This document shows, piece by piece, positions 27,306 through 35,250 of a DNA stretch of 46,026 nucleotides. Location: positions 1 through 46,026 of the forward strand of contig PFNQ01000049.1 of the NCBI GenBank assembly GCA_002792115.1. The letters are read 5' to 3'. The notes below the pieces were generated by a model, which had not been told where the DNA came from, searched no databases, and saw nothing but the letters and a program-made list of their open reading frames with translations. The position numbers and the translations under genes were made by a program. The stretch comes from Candidatus Woesearchaeota archaeon CG_4_10_14_0_2_um_filter_33_13 (GTDB lineage: Archaea; Nanobdellota; Nanobdellia; Woesearchaeales; GW2011-AR9). Position 1 is the first letter of the stretch, and the number at the start of each line of letters is the position of its first letter.

Positions 27306-27400
27306 TTCTTTCTTTTTCTAATTTTTAATTCATGTTTGTTGTGGTTTAATCATAAAAATTCTTAAAAAATTTAAAGAAAAAAAAAGAAAAAGTTAAGTGT

Positions 27401-29620
27401 TTAATTTAACCCTAACCAACTTAAGATTCTTTCCAACAAATTTTGCTGCTGGCGAAACTGTTGTTCTAAATCTAAACACTTACCGTTCATACAAGAATTT
27501 GTAGTACATTCGTAGTCATTCTGACAAAACTCACCAACATACTTTTGGTCAACTGTTTGTCCATCCCAACTACAATATACCCCACTACCGCGACCTTCAG
27601 GCATCAATTTAGTTCCAACAGGAAGACACTTGCCATTATATGAACAACCAGATGCACAATCTTCTTTGGAAGGTTTTTGCATACCGGTATTGTCTGTGTT
27701 TACAGGCCATTTGTTTTCATTATAGGCGGGTAAGATCACTGGTTGAGTTTGTTCTCCAACAACAAATAAATCTTTATTTCCTAATTCTGGATTACTATAA
27801 ATGGTTTGAAATTCCTGACCATTAAAGTAAAGCAGCTCTTGGGAATGACTTCCATAGGTCTTGCTACACCCTTCTGTTAAATCACAAACTTGCACTTTTC
27901 CGTTAACATTCTTTCCATTAAATTTCAATGGAACTTCTGAAGGAAAATTGTTATTGTTAATTTTATCCGGGATTTGAGATATTGGATAAAAAGCAACAAA
28001 CGCAACAGTCTCACCATCGTTAACACTCATCTCTGCATAATAAGACTGTCCTGGTGCTTGACCATTTGGTGAAACAATTATTGTATCTTCAAGCGTAGCG
28101 TATGTAGTGTCAACTAAAGACCACACACCATTACTTAACAAATACTTACCAACAATTCCACGAGCAGTTTTATCTTGACTTCTTGGAAAAACAAAATATT
28201 TTGCTGACATTGCTTGTTCCGTAACTACTTGTCCATTAGAGACTTGTAAAATCAGTTTATTGTTATTTTCATTAGTCTCACTAACTACGTTCATTGGATC
28301 TACATACAAAGTTGCTTCAACTTTATCATTAACAGTCATTCCAAAATAACTAAATCCCCAAGAGTAAAGTGTAGTACACCCATTTGCGGGAATAGATGGT
28401 GCATAAGTTAGGTCATTCGTTTTACCATTGGCAGTAAAACGAACTTTAACTCCACTTACATCTTTATTTCCTAAATTACAAACTTTTGCTTTAAATGAGG
28501 TCTGGTCATATTCCAGATTTGCAGCAGTAAGATCAACTTTAGTTTCTATTGCTGTTCCAGATGTAGAAGTTTTATCTTGGTAAGGAACACTCAAAGAATC
28601 CGCGCAAGCAGAACTTTCGCTACCTTGAAGATATTTGTCTACTTCCATCCAGTTAGTTTGGCAAACTCTCCCCTGACCGAAGTTCTTGTATGGGGGAGCG
28701 GTCCAGAGGAAAGTTTGCTTTTCTTCAGCGCCATTTTGAGCGCCAGTTAAAGTTTTGAAGCCTTCAAAGTAAACCATTTGACCTGGTTCAACAGTTAAGT
28801 TAGCTGAAGGATTAACATCATTTGATGTTTTAACAGTTTTGTAATCAATTACCTTGAAACCATTATTTGCTAACTTAACTGTGTACATATTCACATAAGC
28901 ATTTGGTAAGTTCTTTGAAAGACTATAATCTTGGTGATCTGGATAATCATTTACACCTACACTAAAGATTACAGGATTACCCGTAACTGGTTCAGTTTCA
29001 GTAATTGGCTCAGTTGTAGTTGTACTTGTTTCTGCTTTAATGAACATTACGTCATCAATTTCTTCACCAGCTAAAGAATCCCCATAATCCAAACTAACTT
29101 TGTAAATAGGTTGTTGTGGTGCTTCTAAGCCAATGAAAGTTGTTACAGGATCTTTAATGTTAGAAAAAAGGATACTACCTAAGACTTGTCCATTCTGATT
29201 ATAAGCAGTAACAGTTGCTTTAACTTGTTGTCCATTATTTAAACCATTACCCGCATAAAAACCAACAGCCTTCATCCCTTCTTTAAATTCTATAGTTAAA
29301 GGCACATTTGCGCTTGTTGCAGGAAATTTACCATCTGAAAAGATAGATACATCTCCAGAAGCGGTATCTTGATACCCTCTATTATATCCAGTTAAAACAA
29401 TTGTTTTTGTTTTATCAGTATCTAAAAATTTTACTCCATATTGGTTCCAATATTGTGTACTTGGAGTTGTTGCATCTTCAAAATTAATTAACTGATAATC
29501 CTGATTAGTAAAGTAACTATTACTTACTTGTTTTAAAGTTACTTCAGCATTAACAGGAGCGACAGCTAATACCATCAACAAGATGGAAAATAAAGCTACG
29601 ATTGTTTTTTTAAGTTTCAT
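27401..29620 (-). CDS. Large secreted surface protein with CARDB domain
   Basis: A 739-residue exported protein. The signal peptide is MKLKKTIVALFSILLMVLAVAPVNA. About 30-195 is a beta-sandwich-like domain with FEDATTPSTQYWNQYGVKF and LTIEFKEGMKAVGFYAGNG. About 360-460 is a CARDB adhesion-type domain (FKAKVCNLGNKDVSGVKVRF to NVVSETNENNNKLIL). The last 90 residues are Cys-rich (eight or more Cys, GEFCQNDYECTTNSCMNGKC), probably disulfide-bonded. No membrane anchor was seen. The ATG at 29620 is chosen because AAGGAGGT lies nine bases before it; an upstream ATG at 29644 overlaps that site. Confidence 0.82.
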   Translation of the reverse strand: MKLKKTIVALFSILLMVLAVAPVNAEVTLKQVSNSYFTNQDYQLINFEDATTPSTQYWNQYGVKFLDTDKTKTIVLTGYNRGYQDTASGDVSIFSDGKFPATSANVPLTIEFKEGMKAVGFYAGNGLNNGQQVKATVTAYNQNGQVLGSILFSNIKDPVTTFIGLEAPQQPIYKVSLDYGDSLAGEEIDDVMFIKAETSTTTTEPITETEPVTGNPVIFSVGVNDYPDHQDYSLSKNLPNAYVNMYTVKLANNGFKVIDYKTVKTSNDVNPSANLTVEPGQMVYFEGFKTLTGAQNGAEEKQTFLWTAPPYKNFGQGRVCQTNWMEVDKYLQGSESSACADSLSVPYQDKTSTSGTAIETKVDLTAANLEYDQTSFKAKVCNLGNKDVSGVKVRFTANGKTNDLTYAPSIPANGCTTLYSWGFSYFGMTVNDKVEATLYVDPMNVVSETNENNNKLILQVSNGQVVTEQAMSAKYFVFPRSQDKTARGIVGKYLLSNGVWSLVDTTYATLEDTIIVSPNGQAPGQSYYAEMSVNDGETVAFVAFYPISQIPDKINNNNFPSEVPLKFNGKNVNGKVQVCDLTEGCSKTYGSHSQELLYFNGQEFQTIYSNPELGNKDLFVVGEQTQPVILPAYNENKWPVNTDNTGMQKPSKEDCASGCSYNGKCLPVGTKLMPEGRGSGVYCSWDGQTVDQKYVGEFCQNDYECTTNSCMNGKCLDLEQQFRQQQNLLERILSWLGLN

Positions 29621-29755
29621 TTTTGTATTAACCTCCTTGGTCATGTCTGTTTAGAAGTTAAACAAATATTAAAAGGTTGAGTGGACAAACAATGTAAATA
29701 AAGACCAAAAATGTGCCCAAATGAATAAATGCACCTAATTTATTTCCCAAATCAA

Positions 29756-30802
29756 TTAATTACCTAAAAAGAAGTCTGTTAATTTAATATCTACCCATTT
29801 TCCGCTTTTTTCAATTAAAATTATTTTTTTGGCTTCCAAAGATTGAAGGATTCTAGCCAACGTTGTTCGAGGGATTTTTGTGTCTCTACGAATCCTCGCT
29901 TGTGAAGCTTGATTCTGGTTAGCCATCAATATTTCTACTACTTTCTTTTCTTTCTCAGAAAGGATGTGCAAAAGAGCTTTAGTTTGTTTAGAGATTGCTT
30001 CTGTCTCTTTTTGTTCTTTTGTTTCTTTCAGTTCTTTAATTTCTTTCGATTCTTTTAATTTCTTTAATTCTGAGCTTTTATGTTCTTCGTGTTCAATCTC
30101 TTCTTTTTTACGATGTTTAAAAGATATCTGTTCTTTTCTTCCCTTTTCTTTTATACTCTTAAACATAATGAATCCAAAAATTAAAAGCATAAGCAAACCC
30201 ACAATGGACAAAATCATAAATAAACTACTTTGGTTAGAAACTGGCTTTTCTAAAACTATTTCTACTTCTGAAATTTGCCCGGTAGTTATCACAACTTTAG
30301 AACTCCCGGCAGATACCTCCGTAGATGCGATTATGGTACATTCTCCAATCGGTACATTTTGAACAATAAAAAATCCAGTATTATCAGTAATAGTAGGAAA
30401 TTGAACTGTAAAAGAAGAATGACATACAAAAGATAAGTGGGCTTTAGGAATTAAGTTGCCTGTCGCATCAACCACATTTCCTTGAATGTACCCAACAGGG
30501 AATACAAATATATCTCCCCCATTTGGAAAGCTAATTTTGCTTGAACCATAATAATCTAAGGTAGGAGTGTCAAGGTCATCCAATGTTGCTTCAACATTTT
30601 TATCACCAGAAATAGAAGGTATTTTTACTTGATTACTCCCTAATACTTCTTGATAAATGGCAGAATCTAATTTTAAAGTAAGTAAATAATTAGTAAAATC
30701 TGTTTTTTCAGGGGAGTTGAGATTTATTTCATTTTCCGCAAAAGCTGAGAAAGTAGCAAAAGTAATTAAAATTACACCAAACAAAAGTAACCCCTTTTTC
30801 AT
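29756..30802 (-). CDS. Membrane-anchored winged-helix regulator with extracellular domain
   Basis: A 348-residue protein: signal sequence 1-22, extracellular beta-rich region with a carboxypeptidase-regulatory-like domain at 104-185 (GYIQGNVVDATGNLIPKAHLSF), one membrane helix at 193-215, a charged linker with KEL/KET repeats at 245-270, and a cytoplasmic winged helix at 283-342 (EKKVVEILMANQNQASQARI, PRTTLARILQSLEAKKI). This is a one-component membrane sensor layout. It lies just upstream, on the same strand, of the large surface protein, which may be its target. A TTG at 30814 is rejected, as TTTATAAA lies about 26 nt before the ATG at 30802. Confidence 0.8.
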   Translation of the reverse strand: MKKGLLLFGVILITFATFSAFAENEINLNSPEKTDFTNYLLTLKLDSAIYQEVLGSNQVKIPSISGDKNVEATLDDLDTPTLDYYGSSKISFPNGGDIFVFPVGYIQGNVVDATGNLIPKAHLSFVCHSSFTVQFPTITDNTGFFIVQNVPIGECTIIASTEVSAGSSKVVITTGQISEVEIVLEKPVSNQSSLFMILSIVGLLMLLIFGFIMFKSIKEKGRKEQISFKHRKKEEIEHEEHKSSELKKLKESKEIKELKETKEQKETEAISKQTKALLHILSEKEKKVVEILMANQNQASQARIRRDTKIPRTTLARILQSLEAKKIILIEKSGKWVDIKLTDFFLGN

Positions 30803-30887
30803 AAATATAGTCAAGTTTGCTCAATTTATAAATGTTTAGAAGAAAGTTTTATAAAAAAAGTCATAGATTTGATTCTTTACCGATTAT

Positions 30888-31002
30888 GTGGGTGTGCCGG
30901 AGTGGTCAAACGGGCTGGACTCAAAAAAAATAATATCAAAATATTATTGATAAGTTATCCAGTAGCTTAGTGCTTACGCAGGTTCGAGCCCTGCCACCCA
31001 CA
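30888..31002 (+). tRNA. tRNA-Leu (anticodon CAA) with intron
   Basis: The acceptor stem GTGGGTG (30888-30894) pairs with CACCCAC (30995-31001), and the discriminator A is at 31002. The T arm is GCAGG-TTCGAGC-CCTGC (30978-30994). The anticodon stem CTGGA (30915-30919) pairs with TCCAG (30958-30962), with CAA at 30922-30924. A long variable arm (AGCTTAGTGCTTACG region) fits a leucine tRNA. An intron of 31 nt follows the base after the anticodon. CCA is not encoded. A TATA-like TTTTATAAA lies about 36 nt upstream. Confidence 0.92.
30926..30956 (+). other. tRNA intron at the canonical 37/38 position
   Basis: Removing 31 nt restores a seven-base anticodon loop CTCAAAA. The intron contains a perfect 8-bp hairpin (AATAATAT, loop CAAA, ATATTATT). 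Three-base bulges at 30924-30926 and 30955-30957, separated by a mostly paired 4-bp helix with one C/A mismatch, give a slightly relaxed bulge-helix-bulge for the archaeal splicing endonuclease. The A-run allows a one-base shift in the exact boundaries. Confidence 0.75.
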
Positions 31003-31003
31003 C

Positions 31004-31010
31004 TTTTTTT
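31004..31010 (+). terminator. Oligo-T terminator of the tRNA gene
   Basis: Seven consecutive T start one base after the discriminator base, typical archaeal termination. Confidence 0.6.
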
Positions 31011-31064
31011 GTCTCTCAAAAGGTTTCTGCAAAAGTATATAAACGATAAAATTATTCTAAACCT

Positions 31065-32408
31065 ATGACTATTGAAGTTTTTACCATGGGTGGATTTTCT
31101 GAAGTCGGAAAAAATTCTACTGCAATTAAGATTGATAATGAAGTGATTATCTTAGATATGGGACTTCAAATGGATAATTACATTAGATATACAGAAGATC
31201 GAGAAGACACTAGCGCAAAAACTTACTCTCAATTATTAAAAGTTGGAGCAGTACCAGATTATAAATATATTCAAAAGTGGCAAGATAAGGTTTTAGCGAT
31301 AATCCCTAGCCATGCTCATCTGGACCATATTGGAGCAATTCCATTTGCCGCACCTTTATTTCCACAAGCACAGATTATCTGCACTCCTTATACTAACGAA
31401 GTGATTCAAAGTATTTTAAAAGATGATAGATTAGACATTCCCAACAAGATTATGACTGTTAATCTTAATTCCACCTACAAATTATCAGACCAAATATCCC
31501 TTGAATTCATAAATGCAACACATTCAATCCCTCATGCTGCCTTAGTAGTTATTCACACCCCTTACGGAAAAATTGTTTATGCCAATGATTACAAATTTGA
31601 CCGCCAACCAACTTTAGGGAAGAAAACCAATTATGAAAGATTACAAGAGATTGGTAAAGAAGGTGTAATTCTATTAATTGCCGAATCATTATATGCAGAT
31701 GAACATAAAAAGATGCCATCAGAATCTGTAGCTAAACAAATGCTTAAGGATGTTATGTTAGGTATAAATGTAGAAAGTAAAGGAATGGTAGTCTCAACTT
31801 TCTCTTCACATATCGCTAGATTAAAGAGTATTGTAGAAATGGGGAAAGCACTAAACAGAAAAATTGTTTTTCTGGGAAGATCCTTAGATAAGTATGTGCG
31901 TGCTGCTGAGAATGTTTCCTTAGTAAATTTTAAGGCTGATGCAGAAATAATCGGCTACAGAGATAAAGTAGAAAAACGATTAAGGCGAATTAGTAAAGAA
32001 GGAAAAGAGAAATATCTCATTGTTTGTACCGGGCACCAAGGAGAACCAAAAGCCATCCTTTCTGCCATGGCTAGAGAAGATTTACCATTCAAGTTTGAAC
32101 AAGGCGACGTGGTGATTTTTAGCTGTTCTGTTATTCCGGTAGACCTAAACAGAGATAATCGTGATAAGTTAGAAAAACTTTTAAAATCAAAAAATGTGCG
32201 TATCTTTAGAGATGTACATGTTTCGGGACATGCTGCCAGAGAAGACCATCGTGATCTAATTGAAGTTTTAACTCCTAAATTAATTATTCCATCTCATGCT
32301 GGGAAAGATATGACTAGACATTTGCAAGATTTAGCCAAAGAAATGGGTTATATTGAAGGAGAAACCGTTCGCCTAATGGCTGATGGGAAAAGTATAACTT
32401 TAAATTAA
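31065..32408 (+). CDS. Ribonuclease J-type beta-CASP nuclease
   Basis: A 447-residue metallo-beta-lactamase/beta-CASP protein, the size of archaeal RNase J. The metal motif HAHLDH is at 83-88, HSIPHAA and VYANDYKFD follow, the beta-CASP insert has VVSTFSSHIARLKS and CTGHQGEPKAILSAM, and the end holds the RNase J motif VSGHAAREDHRDLIEVLTPKLIIPSHAG. Archaeal RNase J is a 5'-3' exoribonuclease in RNA decay. No KH domains are present, which separates it from the archaeal CPSF-type relative. AGTATATAAA lies about 26 nt before the ATG. Confidence 0.93.
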   Translation: MTIEVFTMGGFSEVGKNSTAIKIDNEVIILDMGLQMDNYIRYTEDREDTSAKTYSQLLKVGAVPDYKYIQKWQDKVLAIIPSHAHLDHIGAIPFAAPLFPQAQIICTPYTNEVIQSILKDDRLDIPNKIMTVNLNSTYKLSDQISLEFINATHSIPHAALVVIHTPYGKIVYANDYKFDRQPTLGKKTNYERLQEIGKEGVILLIAESLYADEHKKMPSESVAKQMLKDVMLGINVESKGMVVSTFSSHIARLKSIVEMGKALNRKIVFLGRSLDKYVRAAENVSLVNFKADAEIIGYRDKVEKRLRRISKEGKEKYLIVCTGHQGEPKAILSAMAREDLPFKFEQGDVVIFSCSVIPVDLNRDNRDKLEKLLKSKNVRIFRDVHVSGHAAREDHRDLIEVLTPKLIIPSHAGKDMTRHLQDLAKEMGYIEGETVRLMADGKSITLN

Positions 32409-32491
32409 TTATTCTTAAAGCCACTACTTTATAACAACAAATTTTATAAACTGCAATAGGCAGTAGGTTTTAGGTGAGGGGGGTATTAAAA

Positions 32492-33238
32492 ATGAAACTT
32501 GTTTTAGCTGAACCTAAATACTTTAAAGATAGTATTTCTATTATCTCAGAACTAGTCACAGAAGCAAAATTTAAAGTTAATAAAAATGGATTAGAATTAG
32601 TAGCGATGGACCCAGCCAATGTAGCTATGGTTATTTTCAGAATGTTGAGCAGCTGTTTTACAAAATATGAAGTTGATGAGGAAACTGAACTCTCAATTAA
32701 TCTAAACAATTTAAAACAAATTCTTAAGAGAGCTAAAGGAGAAGATGTACTTACCTTAGAAACTACTGAAGACAATAAATTAAAGATTCAAATGAAAAGT
32801 AGCACTACTCGTTCGTTTTCAATCCCAACATTGGAAATAGAAGATAAAGAACAAAAAGTTCCGGAATTAGTTTTTCCAATTAGTGTGGAGATGGCTGCAT
32901 CTCAACTTTCAGAGTCTATTGAAGATGTTAGTGTAGTTGCTGAGTCCGTTACATTTTTGGGAGATAAAAATCAGATATTAGTTAAGGCAGAAGGAGATTT
33001 ATCGAAAGCATTTATTGAGATGAAATCTGATGAACATACTATAATCAAAACCGATTCAGATGATAAGTTTAAAGCTAAATTTTCATTGGAGTATCTCAAA
33101 AAAATGGTTTCTGGTGGGAAGTTAAGTGATAAAGTTTTAGTTTACTTTAACACGGACTATCCCTTAAAATTAGAATATAAGATTATTGATAGATTAGCAT
33201 TAACCTTTATCTTAGCGCCAAGAGTAGATAACGATTAA
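32492..33238 (+). CDS. pcn: DNA polymerase sliding clamp (PCNA)
   Basis: A 248-residue sliding clamp that tethers DNA polymerases, ligase and FEN1. It starts MKLVLAEPKYFKDSISIISEL, has LEIEDKE in the interdomain linker and ends in the typical YPLKLEYKIIDRLALTFILAPRVDND strand. One clamp with two similar halves, length as in archaeal homotrimers. The ATG at 32492 is chosen over a GTG at 32474, because the G-rich GGTGAGGGGGGT (32473-32484) forms the ribosome binding site and contains the GTG. A small membrane protein gene follows after 2 nt. Confidence 0.95.
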   Translation: MKLVLAEPKYFKDSISIISELVTEAKFKVNKNGLELVAMDPANVAMVIFRMLSSCFTKYEVDEETELSINLNNLKQILKRAKGEDVLTLETTEDNKLKIQMKSSTTRSFSIPTLEIEDKEQKVPELVFPISVEMAASQLSESIEDVSVVAESVTFLGDKNQILVKAEGDLSKAFIEMKSDEHTIIKTDSDDKFKAKFSLEYLKKMVSGGKLSDKVLVYFNTDYPLKLEYKIIDRLALTFILAPRVDND

Positions 33239-33240
33239 AA

Positions 33241-33462
33241 ATGCTTTATACGGAAGGAATTGTTTGGTATTTGTTTTTTTTAGATTCTTTAGTGTATGTT
33301 TTCATGACCTTTAGTAAAGGAAAACTGCATCAGAAATTAACCCATTGGTTATCTGGATACTTTCCTTTAAATCGTTTCTTTTCTTTATTTTACTTAATCT
33401 TAGTTATGTGGTTAGGCTTTGCTCTTTATAGGATGCAATTGTTAGGTTTTTATTTCAATTGA
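33241..33462 (+). CDS. Small membrane protein downstream of PCNA
   Basis: A 73-residue protein with two hydrophobic segments (about 5-23 and 46-68) separated by a basic, aromatic loop (GKLHQKLTHWLSGYFPL). No family was recognised. The ATG comes 2 nt after the PCNA stop, so it is very likely co-transcribed with it. Confidence 0.68.
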   Translation: MLYTEGIVWYLFFLDSLVYVFMTFSKGKLHQKLTHWLSGYFPLNRFFSLFYLILVMWLGFALYRMQLLGFYFN

Positions 33463-33535
33463 GAACAGCGAATTAAAAGCAAATTAAGTATATTCTGCAA
33501 AAGTAATATAAATCAGCCTATATTTTCTAAACTTA

Positions 33536-34036
33536 ATGAAAAATAAACATGTGGGAATATTGATATTAGGAATGGCATTATTAATGTTTTTTATAGTAAT
33601 GTCTTTCAATATGGCCTTAGAAGAGATTGTTAATGTTAGTTGTACCCATGGAATTGCTTGCCCTATGCATAGTACCTTAGAAACTCAAAAGGCAATCAGT
33701 TATGGTTTGATGAGTTTGTTATTCTTAGTGGGAGCATTTATTTTCTTCTTTATGAAAGAAGAAACAATCACAAAAGAAATTCACACAATTCATAAAGAGA
33801 AGAGTACAGAAATTACTTCTGATAAGAAAAAAGAAATTATCGAAAACGCCGATGAAGAAGAAAAGATGATATTAAATCTTTTATTGAATAATCAGGGGTC
33901 TGTTTATCAATCCGATGTAATTAAAGAAACTAAATTAACCAAAGTTAAGGTAACAAGGATCTTAGATAAATTAGAGGGAAAGGGAATTATCGAGAGGAAG
34001 CGGCGTGGAATGACTAATGTGATAATCTTAAAATGA
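33536..34036 (+). CDS. Membrane-bound winged-helix regulator with a Cys/His/Met outer loop
   Basis: A 166-residue protein. Two membrane helices (6-26 and 54-73) enclose an extracytoplasmic loop with C36, H38, C42, M44 and H45 (CTHGIACPMHS), a set well suited to bind copper or another soft metal. After a charged linker, residues 105-166 form a MarR-like winged helix (MILNLLLNNQGSVYQSDVIKE, KVKVTRILDKLEGKGIIERKRRG). It could pass an external metal or redox signal to DNA. It lies just upstream of the copper/thiol cluster. AATATAAATC is about 26 nt before the ATG. Confidence 0.78.
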   Translation: MKNKHVGILILGMALLMFFIVMSFNMALEEIVNVSCTHGIACPMHSTLETQKAISYGLMSLLFLVGAFIFFFMKEETITKEIHTIHKEKSTEITSDKKKEIIENADEEEKMILNLLLNNQGSVYQSDVIKETKLTKVKVTRILDKLEGKGIIERKRRGMTNVIILK

Positions 34037-34094
34037 ACTACTTTTTCTTTGCCATTGATTAGTTCTTACTTAATGACTCTTGCTTAATTCCTAC

Positions 34095-34394
34095 TTAATT
34101 TTTACAAGAACAAACAACTTCTGGATTTAAAAAGTATTCTTGGTTCTGCTTCAATAATTTTCCTTTCGTAACTAAAAATTCTAAAAGTTCAATAAAAGTA
34201 AAGGTCATTTTAGAACAATTAACAAATTGTGTGTTCTTTAAATTTAAACCCAACTTTTCAATAATACACCTTTCTAATTGTTGATAATTAAAATGATTTT
34301 GTTTAAATTCTCTAGTAATTAATTGTAATATTATTCCTGCTGGCATTGTTTGTGTCATTTTGTGCTTGAGATTAGAAAAAATATAAAAACCCAT
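34095..34394 (-). CDS. Small protein with Cys-rich tail, candidate regulator of the copper/thiol cluster
   Basis: A 99-residue helical protein with a possible winged-helix pattern (FTFIELLEFLVTKGKLLKQNQEYFL at about 66-90) and a C-terminal VVCSCKN; a further Cys pair sits at about C43 and C60. No family was recognised. It is divergently transcribed from the DUF2318 gene across a 57-bp gap containing palindromes. The layout, with metal-binding Cys and operator-like repeats, suggests a metal- or redox-responsive repressor, by inference only. Confidence 0.6.
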   Translation of the reverse strand: MGFYIFSNLKHKMTQTMPAGIILQLITREFKQNHFNYQQLERCIIEKLGLNLKNTQFVNCSKMTFTFIELLEFLVTKGKLLKQNQEYFLNPEVVCSCKN

Positions 34395-34397
34395 CGT

Positions 34398-34439
34398 ATT
34401 GAAACTAGTTTCACCACCTTACTTATAAGTTGTTTCAAT
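34398..34439. promoter_or_regulatory. Shared divergent promoter with operator-like inverted repeats
   Basis: ATTGAAAC (34398-34405) and GTTTCAAT (34432-34439) form an inverted repeat. GAAACTAGTTTC (34401-34412) is itself a perfect 12-bp palindrome. Between them ACTTATAAGT (34421-34430), also palindromic, sits 26 nt before the plus-strand ATG at 34452 and 31 nt before the minus-strand ATG at 34394, so one TATA box could serve both genes. The repeats cover the presumed transcription start sites, where a repressor would act. Confidence 0.65.
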
Positions 34440-34451
34440 TCTTAGATACTC

Positions 34452-34955
34452 ATGAATACACAAACAATACTTAGATTGGGACTTGTCTTGGCACTAGTTT
34501 TAGTAATAGGTTGTTCAGACAATACTAAAAACGATGTTAATTTGACTGGTGCTATTACTGCGCCAAGCAATACTATTGACACTGATATTGACACTTATCA
34601 ACAAGAAGAATTTAATGATATCAAAATCCCCTTGACAGAGATATCAACCACTCTAAAAAAATTTGAGTACAATGTTGGAAGTACCATCGTAAGATATTTT
34701 GTGGTTAAGGACAAAAATGGTGAAATCAAAACAGCATTTGATGCCTGCGACGTTTGTGGTGGTTACAAAGGTTATAGACAAGAGGATAGAGATGTGATCT
34801 GTAATAATTGTGGAAAGGTATTCAGTATTGAAGGTTTAGGGACAAAAAATAAAGGATATGGGTGTTGGCCCAGTTATTTAAGTCATACTATTATGGGAGA
34901 GAATATCGTAATTAAGACGGCAGAATTAGAACAGGGGGCATTTCGCTTTGTTTAA
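34452..34955 (+). CDS. DUF2318-domain lipoprotein (predicted metal-binding)
   Basis: A 167-residue protein with a lipobox at LVIGC (lipidated C21), a low-complexity Thr/Asp spacer (22-60), and a domain at 62-167. This domain has DACDVCGG (C99, C102), CNNC (C117, C120), FSIEGLGTKN and a last Cys (C138) before WP. The pattern matches DUF2318, a Cys-rich domain linked to iron/copper transport membrane proteins. It is likely surface-anchored, binding a metal or Fe-S cluster. It is the first gene of the seven-gene plus-strand run. Confidence 0.82.
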   Translation: MNTQTILRLGLVLALVLVIGCSDNTKNDVNLTGAITAPSNTIDTDIDTYQQEEFNDIKIPLTEISTTLKKFEYNVGSTIVRYFVVKDKNGEIKTAFDACDVCGGYKGYRQEDRDVICNNCGKVFSIEGLGTKNKGYGCWPSYLSHTIMGENIVIKTAELEQGAFRFV

Positions 34956-34978
34956 TAATACATTGAAAGAAAAATAAA

Positions 34979-35236
34979 ATGGTATATTCATGTGGATTTT
35001 GGAATTATGGAGGTAATTACACGATGATATTTGTAGCAATATTTGGGATATTATTCAGTTTTGCAATTATATGGATAGTAATAAGATTAATTAATAATGG
35101 AACTTTAAGTCATTTAAACCAAGATTTTTTGGGAATTGAAAAAAATAAACCCATTGAAGTCTTAAAAGAGAGATATGTTAAAGGAGAGATTACAAAAAAG
35201 CAATTTCAAGGAATGAAAAAAGAATTAGAAAAATAA
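34979..35236 (+). CDS. Small membrane protein with SHOCT motif
   Basis: An 85-residue protein: Gly/aromatic N-terminus (MVYSCGFWNYGGNY), one membrane helix (17-38) and a C-terminal SHOCT motif, EVLKERYVKGEITKKQFQGMKKEL (59-82). SHOCT segments are short interaction motifs at the ends of many membrane proteins. A second in-frame ATG at 35024 has a good GGAGGT nine bases before it and would give a 70-residue form starting at the helix; the longer form is kept because such N-termini are common in this type. It sits in the copper/thiol run. Confidence 0.75.
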   Translation: MVYSCGFWNYGGNYTMIFVAIFGILFSFAIIWIVIRLINNGTLSHLNQDFLGIEKNKPIEVLKERYVKGEITKKQFQGMKKELEK

Positions 35237-35250
35237 TAAGAGGTAAAAAA

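Noticed and set aside
29621-29644. Upstream ATG for the large surface protein
   Set aside because: The AAGGAGGT site falls between this ATG and the one at 29620, and the signal peptide begins at the second.
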